The notes beneath the pieces were generated by a model. It had not been told where the DNA came from. It ran no database searches and saw nothing but the letters and a program-made list of their open reading frames with translations. The position numbers and the translations under genes are program-made. From Prinia subflava (Eukaryota > Chordata > Aves > Passeriformes > Cisticolidae), in contig NC_086251.1 of the NCBI RefSeq assembly GCF_021018805.1, forward strand, positions 46,012,767 to 46,076,766: a stretch of 64,000 bases of DNA, written 5' to 3'. Position 1 is the first letter of the stretch. Every line of letters starts with the position of its first letter. Shown one piece after another: positions 60,201-64,000 of this stretch.

Positions 60201-62860
60201 GTATTTTTGGAAACAGGAACTGACAGTGATAGGATTTTTTTTTTTTGCTTGAGTTCACCTAATTTTCTTACAACTCTTAATGCAAGAGGATGAATAATGA
60301 TCCAGTGTTACTGCAAAAAACTGTTACCAGAAAAATCCCCCAGTGCTCTTATGCAGGAGTCCATAGGAAGACTGCAAGGCCAAAGTGGTGACTTGTACAA
60401 GTCCGTTTCTCTGAAGGGATTAGCCAGCACTGCAGTTTTGCTCAGATTTTTCTCTTAAATTGGACACGTGTTGTACCAAGGGCTTGTGACACACACTGAA
60501 AACAGAATTCTGCCTTTGAACATTTTTTCTCTAATGCCAGTGTAGGAGTGAAGTTGGTGTAATGATCAGATGGCTTTTGGGGTGAGGTTACTTGGTGAAG
60601 GCAGTAGCTGTGTTTGATGTGGGTTAGCGTTGCTGAGCCTTTGAACCATGCCAAAGTGCAGGGCCTTTATTGCATGATCTTTTGGAAGCAATTTAGCCCC
60701 TAGTCACAGTTCAATGCAGTTTTGTTACCTTGCCAGAAACCAAGTACAATGTGCCTGTCTCCCATATCATTTCCAGCAGCTCCTCTGTATTCCTGGAAAG
60801 TGCAGTGCCTGTGCTTCTCAGTCTGGTCAGCTGAAACTCTAACAGGCTTGCTGCTGTTTAAATTTAGCATTTGAGATTCTCTGCCTACCAGAATCTCTGT
60901 GTAATTTGTTGGAAGTTTGCCTTGACCGTGGTACTTCCTGTCCTGAAATGATGAAGAACCAAGTTAAATGATTACCTGATAGCCTTGTTCTGCTCCAGGA
61001 TCCACATTGGGAAATGCTGTCTGAATTTCTTGCTGAACTTTGGTGTATTATAAGATGGAATTTCTAGCTGAAGGATTGATATATTTAAGGTTGTGTGGAG
61101 CTGTATTAAAAAGGCAATTTGTTCTGATCCAGACTCACTTCCTGTTCTTTTTGTTTCTGCTATTAGCACCCCTGCCCACACAGTCCATATCCTCCAGTAG
61201 TCCGCTGTGCAAGTTTTTTCCAGCTTGTAAGAAAATGGAGTGTCCGTTTTACCACCCAAAAGTAAGATACATCTCTGATCTTCCTTCCTTTCCAGAAAGA
61301 GACTCGAAACATGCTACTTTGGGACAGGAAATGTTACTAGGATTTAACACTTTTTTGCTCTTACTTTCAACATTTTAACTTTGCCTTAGACGCAGAATAC
61401 ACAAAAGTAGTGACTTAAGGAATTTGGAAAATTATACTTTTAAGTAATCTTTGTACCAAATGCTGCTGGGGAGCTTCAAACAGGCCATATCTCTTTTCAA
61501 AATGTACCCAGCCAGGATGCTGAGGGCAGAGAGGAGCCTTTTGGGAAGGAATATGTGTCAAGACTCTTGACTCTTCCTTCAGATACTCTGCAACATACAA
61601 AAACTTCAAAGATTGCCCAGTTACCCGAAAATGTGTTAATGTAATCTATATACTACAGGAGTCTATTACTAGGGTACTTGTATAGATTTGTGTCCCTGCA
61701 TCTAATGTCAGGAAGTTTAGTGCTTTTTCAAGCCCTAATAATGCTGAAATACCCTTGCTCAGGTATTATTAGCCACATACTCTGACTTTTCTCCCCGTCT
61801 CAGGTAATGCTGTCATGCTCCCAACTTGTGCACAAAGATCAATTCAAACTGAACTCTGTAAACTCTTGCAAGCAAAGGAATTTCCACCAGTCAGTGCAGT
61901 GGCAGCTTTTGGAGCATGAAATTCCTAGTTGGTACTTTTTAAAGAGGATTTTTTGTCACTGGCTTGAGCTGGTGGAGGGGGGTGTTGGCTCAGGTGCAGG
62001 TGAGATGTGTCACACAACAGCATAAGGGTCAAAATGCAGCTCAGCATGTTCAGGAGTTCAGGCAGCCAGCACTGAGCAGCCTCTTCTGAAATACTTTTGG
62101 TTTTAGCATTGTAGGTTTAATACACAGTGTACAAGACCAGATTGCACTTTCTACCATCCCACTGTTGCTGTACCTCCACGCCACGCCTTGAAATGGACTC
62201 GAACTCAAACCAGGTGAGAAACACTCTAAAGCTAACCAAGAATAATAAAAAGTATGTCCTGACGTTACTAATGTAGTTTTACTCACAGAAGTAACGTGTG
62301 TGAGGAGCAACAAAGATGTATGAAGGAAGATACTGCTCATGGTTAACCTTTTAAAGACAGCTCTGTGCTGTTGGTTGGTAGTAGTTGTGTAAACATTAAT
62401 TAATGTGATGCAACCCTGATAAACAAGTGCCCTGGGACTGGGATAGGGCAGAGTCACTGGAATCCTGACCTGGACAGGTAGTGTTTTCTGGGCTGTATTT
62501 GAATAAAGCTGAAAATCCTTTTGCCATTGTTTTATCTTGTGTCTAAGCTGTGTTTTTCACAATGGGTTCAGCTGTTTCTTTGAATGTTTCTGGCAGAGCA
62601 GATGCTTCCTGTCATCTACCCGTGATTTCATAAACCAGTAACAAACTTCCCAAAGCTGCAGCTATGGGCCTGCCTTAATGCTCATGTGATTTAATGATCT
62701 TTTCACTCCAACTAATCCCCTCTGCCCATTAAAACCTTTAATGGTTAAAGGTTTCATGTCCAGCCTGGGGTAGGACACAGAGCAGTTCTCAAATCACCTT
62801 TACAGAGGGGTAGAATTGTTCCTTATGGAATTGGTTTTTTTTTTCCTCCTCAGTGAATGA
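39705..62860 (+). CDS. ZC3H14: ZC3H14, CCCH zinc-finger poly(A)-RNA-binding protein (whole gene span)
   Basis: Seventeen plus-strand exons join in frame to 730 codons plus TGA: 39705-39740, 40432-40474, 43687-43801, 46669-46709, 47069-47264, 47609-48029, 49471-49631, 50724-50824, 53001-53156, 54590-54664, 55091-55247, 56727-56950, 58987-59107, 60012-60148, 61167-61261, 62107-62213 and 62854-62860. Human ZC3H14 has 736 residues. The protein has an N-terminal PWI-like fold (about 1-80), a basic nuclear-localisation motif RKRR (289-292) next to an acidic run, and five tandem CCCH fingers (about 594-710). It is the metazoan counterpart of yeast Nab2: it binds polyadenosine RNA in the nucleus and influences poly(A) tail length and mRNA processing. 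Mammalian loss is linked to intellectual disability. The start ATG (GCGGCCATGG) has a strong Kozak context and the conserved N-terminus. Confidence 0.97.
39741..40431. other. ZC3H14: ZC3H14 intron 1
   Basis: The first half remains CpG-island sequence, so promoter-associated function is likely. The second half becomes AT-rich. No further exon or repeat is seen. Confidence 0.6.
40432..40474 (+). CDS. ZC3H14: ZC3H14 coding exon 2 (residues 13-27)
   Basis: This 43 nt exon encodes [14 protein letters not shown]. The acceptor is atttttttag and the donor gtaagt. It is part of the PWI-like domain. The human residue at position 13 is Ser; here it is Gly. Confidence 0.95.
40475..43686. other. ZC3H14: ZC3H14 intron 2: nothing recognised
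   Basis: A 3.2 kb AT-rich intron. No CR1, RNA gene or coding signal identified by eye. Confidence 0.5.
43687..43801 (+). CDS. ZC3H14: ZC3H14 coding exon 3 (residues 27-65)
   Basis: This 115 nt exon encodes [20 protein letters not shown] and on to NNTVRFTV, the core of the PWI-like fold. The acceptor is gtattag and the donor gtatgt. Confidence 0.97.
43802..46668. other. ZC3H14: ZC3H14 intron 3, with a palindrome cluster
   Basis: A 2.9 kb intron. The only notable structure is the run of three adjacent palindromes at 45343-45395. A short TA repeat sits near 45437-45450. Confidence 0.55.
45343..45395. repeat. Cluster of three adjacent palindromes
   Basis: The 12-mer CACCAGCTGGTG (45343-45354) is self-complementary. 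TAAACCA-AC-TGGTTTA (45355-45370) follows without a gap. Overlapping it, GTTTAAAATTTAC (45366-45378) and GTAAATTTTAAAC (45383-45395) form a perfect 13-bp stem with a 4-nt loop. No function is known to me; it may be a relic of a small inverted-repeat element. Confidence 0.85.
46669..46709 (+). CDS. ZC3H14: ZC3H14 coding exon 4 (residues 65-79)
   Basis: This 41 nt exon encodes [14 protein letters not shown] and ends the PWI-like domain. The acceptor is ctgtttcag and the donor gtaagt. Confidence 0.96.
46710..47068. other. ZC3H14: ZC3H14 intron 4: nothing recognised
   Basis: A 359 nt T-rich intron with a 101-codon open frame starting before 46740 that lacks any domain. It is probably spurious. 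Confidence 0.5.
47069..47264 (+). CDS. ZC3H14: ZC3H14 coding exon 5 (residues 79-144)
   Basis: This 196 nt exon encodes a Ser-rich, probably disordered linker including [20 protein letters not shown]. The acceptor is ctccacag and the donor gtaagg. Confidence 0.95.
47265..47608. other. ZC3H14: ZC3H14 intron 5: nothing recognised
   Basis: A 344 nt intron with no visible repeats or RNA genes. Confidence 0.5.
47609..48029 (+). CDS. ZC3H14: ZC3H14 coding exon 6 (residues 144-284)
   Basis: This 421 nt exon carries the conserved block [20 protein letters not shown] and [20 protein letters not shown]. The part from about 47795 is strikingly GC-rich and diverges from the mammalian sequence. The donor (gttggt) is suboptimal; it was chosen because it joins in phase 0 to exon 7. 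The reading frame stays open another 42 bases, to a TAG-type stop after ...AKVYSC. Confidence 0.9.
48030..49470. other. ZC3H14: ZC3H14 intron 6: nothing recognised
   Basis: A 1.4 kb intron without identifiable repeats or RNA genes. Confidence 0.5.
49471..49631 (+). CDS. ZC3H14: ZC3H14 coding exon 7 (residues 285-338)
   Basis: It encodes [20 protein letters not shown], an acidic [12 protein letters not shown] run and [17 protein letters not shown]. The RKRR core fits the family's nuclear-localisation signal. The acceptor is gttgtag and the donor gtattg. Confidence 0.95.
49632..50723. other. ZC3H14: ZC3H14 intron 7, with inverted repeat and RFX-like motif
   Basis: AT-rich intron. A 12-bp perfect inverted repeat at 50346-50390 is followed by a GTTGCC...AGCAAC pair near 50392-50414. 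Otherwise unremarkable. Confidence 0.55.
50346..50390. repeat. Perfect 12-bp inverted repeat with 21-nt loop
   Basis: TAATTATGCAGC (50346-50357) and GCTGCATAATTA (50379-50390) are exact reverse complements. Each arm contains a TTATGCA / TGCATAA POU-like site. The 45-base span could be a hairpin or a pair of opposed binding sites. Confidence 0.8.
50724..50824 (+). CDS. ZC3H14: ZC3H14 coding exon 8 (residues 338-372)
   Basis: It encodes [20 protein letters not shown] then [13 protein letters not shown]. The acceptor is tcctttag and the donor gtaata. Highly conserved with mammals. Confidence 0.96.
51207..51254 (+). repeat. (CAA)n microsatellite followed by an A-run
   Basis: About ten CAA units run directly into an uninterrupted A tract of about 17 bases. 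The arrangement could be the 3' tail of an old retroposed element, but no body is recognisable upstream. Confidence 0.92.
52262..52546 (+). mobile_element. CR1 LINE 3' fragment, sense to ZC3H14
   Basis: The landmarks match the 8.2 kb copy closely: GATTGGATGTTAGGAGAAAG, GGCATTGGAACGGGCTGTCC, AAGTGGTAGAGTCACCATCC, GGTGTAGATGTGGCACTTGG, and the GATTCTATGATTCTG tail. The shared region with the 8.2 kb copy suggests the same or a close CR1 subfamily. Confidence 0.94.
52880..52899. repeat. (TG)n microsatellite
   Basis: Ten TG units in intron 8, 100 bases upstream of exon 9. A length-variable (TG)n close to an acceptor can modulate splicing, but here the distance makes an effect doubtful. Confidence 0.9.
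53001..53156 (+). CDS. ZC3H14: ZC3H14 coding exon 9 (residues 372-424)
   Basis: It encodes [20 protein letters not shown] and on to EEIQ. It is variable relative to mammals after the PRTR block. The acceptor is atttaaag and the donor gtcatc. Both boundaries keep phase 1, so the exon is skippable in frame. In mammals exons in this stretch are alternatively spliced, as I recall. Confidence 0.93.
53157..54589. other. ZC3H14: ZC3H14 intron 9: nothing recognised
   Basis: A 1.4 kb AT-rich intron with no identified repeats. Confidence 0.5.
54590..54664 (+). CDS. ZC3H14: ZC3H14 coding exon 10 (residues 424-449)
   Basis: This 75 nt exon encodes [20 protein letters not shown] then LQVTQ. Both ends are phase 1, so it is a skippable cassette. 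The acceptor is tttttttag and the donor gttaag. Confidence 0.94.
54665..55090. other. ZC3H14: ZC3H14 intron 10: nothing recognised
   Basis: A 426 nt intron. If the 55304-55497 exon is a first exon, its promoter would have to lie in this intron, exon 11 or the following 56 bases. No CpG island or TATA box is visible. Confidence 0.5.
55091..55247 (+). CDS. ZC3H14: ZC3H14 coding exon 11 (residues 449-501)
   Basis: It encodes [20 protein letters not shown] then [10 protein letters not shown] and on to LIQT. The acceptor is caatgcag and the donor gtaatc. It ends two bases into an Arg codon completed by exon 12. Confidence 0.95.
55304..55497 (+). other. ZC3H14: Candidate alternative 5' exon of ZC3H14 (short isoform)
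   Basis: The frame stays open from an acceptor-like gtggtttag to a GT at 55498. Inside it ATG 55367-55369 has a good Kozak context (AAAATGG), and 43 codons plus two bases follow. Splicing from 55497 to exon 12 at 56727 keeps the ZC3H14 frame and would give about 273 residues with all five fingers but without the PWI-like domain and RKRR signal. The exon does not fit between exons 11 and 12: the 56-nt gap is too short and the phase is wrong. An alternative first exon is therefore the best reading. A chance open frame is possible. Confidence 0.4.
55498..56726. other. ZC3H14: ZC3H14 intron 11, remainder
   Basis: AT-rich, with no repeat family recognised. It lies between the candidate alternative exon and exon 12. 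Confidence 0.5.
56727..56950 (+). CDS. ZC3H14: ZC3H14 coding exon 12 (residues 501-576)
   Basis: It encodes [20 protein letters not shown] and [20 protein letters not shown] and on to RQLENCD. The conserved [17 protein letters not shown] block is a family hallmark. The acceptor is ttgatag and the donor gtaatt. Confidence 0.96.
56951..58986. other. ZC3H14: ZC3H14 intron 12: nothing recognised
   Basis: A 2 kb intron with a T-rich low-complexity run near 57185-57206. No other element seen. Confidence 0.5.
58987..59107 (+). CDS. ZC3H14: ZC3H14 coding exon 13, zinc finger 1 (residues 576-616)
   Basis: It encodes finger 1 with ligands C594, C600, C606 and H610 (C-x5-C-x5-C-x3-H), then the first Cys of finger 2 (C615). 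The acceptor is accatccag and the donor gtgagt. Confidence 0.97.
59108..60011. other. ZC3H14: ZC3H14 intron 13: GC-richer patch only
   Basis: A local GC-rich patch at about 59740-59930 has open frames on both strands without recognisable domains. Unassigned. Confidence 0.45.
60012..60148 (+). CDS. ZC3H14: ZC3H14 coding exon 14, zinc fingers 2 and 3 (residues 616-662)
   Basis: Finger 2 uses C615, C621, C627 and H631. Finger 3 uses C634, C640, C645 and H649. A basic/Pro linker follows. The acceptor is ccctcag and the donor gtgagc. Confidence 0.97.
60149..61166. other. ZC3H14: ZC3H14 intron 14: nothing recognised
   Basis: A 1 kb intron with no visible repeats or RNA genes. Confidence 0.5.
61167..61261 (+). 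CDS. ZC3H14: ZC3H14 coding exon 15, zinc finger 4 (residues 662-693)
   Basis: Finger 4 uses C676, C682, C687 and H691 within [19 protein letters not shown]. The acceptor is gctattag and the donor gtaaga. Confidence 0.97.
61262..62106. other. ZC3H14: ZC3H14 intron 15: nothing recognised
   Basis: An 845 nt intron between the exons for fingers 4 and 5. No further exon or repeat seen. Confidence 0.5.
62107..62213 (+). CDS. ZC3H14: ZC3H14 coding exon 16, zinc finger 5 (residues 694-729)
   Basis: Finger 5 uses C695, C701, C706 and H710 ([18 protein letters not shown]). The conserved tail [13 protein letters not shown] follows. The acceptor is ggttttag and the donor gtgaga. Confidence 0.97.
62214..62853. 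other. ZC3H14: ZC3H14 intron 16: nothing recognised
   Basis: A 640 nt last intron. Nothing beyond the splice signals is recognised. Confidence 0.5.
62854..62860 (+). CDS. ZC3H14: ZC3H14 terminal exon, coding part
   Basis: The acceptor cctcctcag is followed by T GAA TGA, which completes Ser, adds Glu and stops. This gives a C-terminus ending SE, the same as in mammals. The rest of the exon is 3' UTR. Confidence 0.94.
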
Positions 62861-63140
62861 ATATGGTACAGCCTGGGACTGAGCTTTGCCTCCTCTGGAC
62901 AGCAGAGGACAGGAAGATTAACCACCAGGACACAAGATGCTATGAAAGCCCCATACATTTTGGACTTTGAATATACATTGTTTTCATAAAACAAGGTTGA
63001 TTGCATACTTGAAATGTCCCTAATTTTCCAAGTTTGTAAGTTTGGGCAATTTTACATTTTTTTTACACTGTAAGAAAAAAACAGCTGTGTAAGGAAAGTT
63101 TTACTTTCAATTCCATTAAAAACCTTCAAAGCACATATTG
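62861..63140 (+). terminator. ZC3H14: ZC3H14 3' UTR and candidate poly(A) signal
   Basis: ATTAAA at 63115-63120 is followed about 15-60 bases on by a GT-rich stretch (TGTGTTCTGTTTGGG, then GTTGGTGTGTTG), a good cleavage and polyadenylation arrangement. A later AATTAAAG at about 63461 could give a longer form. No in-frame coding lies beyond the TGA. Confidence 0.65.
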
Positions 63141-63689
63141 TGTTCTGTTTGGGTAATGTTCCTTGTGTAAGAGTTGGTGTGTTGAACATCACCAAAAGAT
63201 GTGCAGCAGAAGTGCTCAGAAAGCTTTTTCCTGTGTTGGGATCATACTGGAAGGACTTTTTGTCAGCCAGTGCTTGGTACAGTGCACATGGCTGTAGTGC
63301 TGTCCCAGCACCCAGGGGCTGAGCTCTCCACCCCAGCACAGGCACAAAGCAAATGCTTTGTCTTTTGGGTGTTGTTCCAGTGCAGGGATTGACAGTTCCT
63401 TGTGCTCTCTAAAGTGGGGAAAAAAGACAAGGGAAACAAACTGCTTCAGAGGGCAGAACAATTAAAGAATTATTGATACTGTTCTCCACTTCAAAAGCCT
63501 ATGAACTGCCATTTCAAAATAGATACTCTGTCTCCATTTATACCAAGAAGAAAGTACTGCTGAACTTCCTTCTAAGGAACACTTTCCTCCCTCAAGAAGG
63601 TTCCCGTGACTTTCATTACAAAAAAAATAATGCACACACATGCCCATAAATAAGGTTAAGGGATATTAAAATGATGAAGAATGTTGAAC

Positions 63690-64000
63690 AGTAACATAAA
63701 TGCACCTTTTTATTAAATATTTTTTATATTTTGGGGAGCTACATTTTCACAAAAATATACAAAAGAATTTCTTTTTACAAATATTTACATTCAATATCAG
63801 AAAACAATGATAGCTACATATTTTAAACTTAAATTTGACAAATATAGTCTTGAATTCCGAAACGTAACACTCCAGGAAAAGTATTTTTATATTTTTTTTA
63901 AATAAAGTACTCAAAGTTCATATTCAAATTTTAAAAAATCTTAATTAATGCAAAAATCTGACATTTAATTTTTATATATATATATATATATATACTTTAA
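63690..64000 (-). other. Possible 3' UTR end of a convergent gene (EML5 expected by synteny)
   Basis: On the minus strand AATAAA lies at 63713-63708, preceded by about 290 bases of AT-rich sequence free of recognised repeats except the TA run. In human, EML5 lies convergent to ZC3H14, so a minus-strand 3' UTR is expected here. No coding sequence of that gene is in the window, so the identity rests on synteny alone. Confidence 0.35.
63973..63995. repeat. (TA)n microsatellite
   Basis: About eleven TA units at the right edge of the window. Confidence 0.9.

Noticed and set aside
1..64000. Bacterial-type systems, CRISPR arrays, tRNA or rRNA genes
   Set aside because: No spaced direct repeats, tRNA cloverleaf or rRNA sequence was seen. 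The window is vertebrate nuclear DNA with spliced genes.

Overview
The window is vertebrate nuclear DNA, almost certainly from a bird and probably a songbird. Genes are split into short exons with GT/AG junctions and long AT-rich introns. The recognisable interspersed repeats are CR1 LINE 3' ends, typical of birds, plus one LTR-like repeat of a type I associate with passerine genomes. There are no bacterial operons, phage genes or CRISPR arrays.

Layout: (1) 175-30850, minus strand: 14 coding exons of PTPN21 (PTPD1), a FERM-domain protein tyrosine phosphatase. The exons join in frame and encode residues 1-968. The rest of the phosphatase domain, including the catalytic cysteine loop, lies left of position 1. 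(2) 30.9-39.4 kb: intergenic. It holds a CpG-rich block at about 31.85-32.15 kb and a second moderately CpG-rich block at about 34.4-34.9 kb, either of which could be the PTPN21 promoter or leader exon, and an LTR-like repeat at about 38.2-39.3 kb. (3) 39.5-63.1 kb, plus strand: the complete ZC3H14 gene, a nuclear poly(A)-binding protein. It has 17 coding exons and 730 residues, a CpG-island promoter and a candidate poly(A) signal. (4) 63.7-64.0 kb: AT-rich sequence with a minus-strand AATAAA, possibly the 3' end of a convergent gene. EML5 is the expected neighbour by vertebrate synteny.

The order PTPN21 (minus) then ZC3H14 (plus), head to head, matches the human 14q31 arrangement as I know it. 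The two proteins share no known pathway. PTPN21 is a cytoplasmic and cortical phosphatase scaffold. ZC3H14 binds poly(A) RNA through five CCCH fingers in the nucleus.

The most interesting non-canonical signals are a candidate alternative 5' exon of ZC3H14 (55304-55497) that would make a short, finger-only isoform, a cluster of three adjacent palindromes in ZC3H14 intron 3, and an inverted repeat beside an RFX-like motif in intron 7. I found no clearly undescribed multi-gene system. Exon boundaries were read by eye from splice consensus, reading-frame continuity and family protein sequence. No alignment or database search was run.
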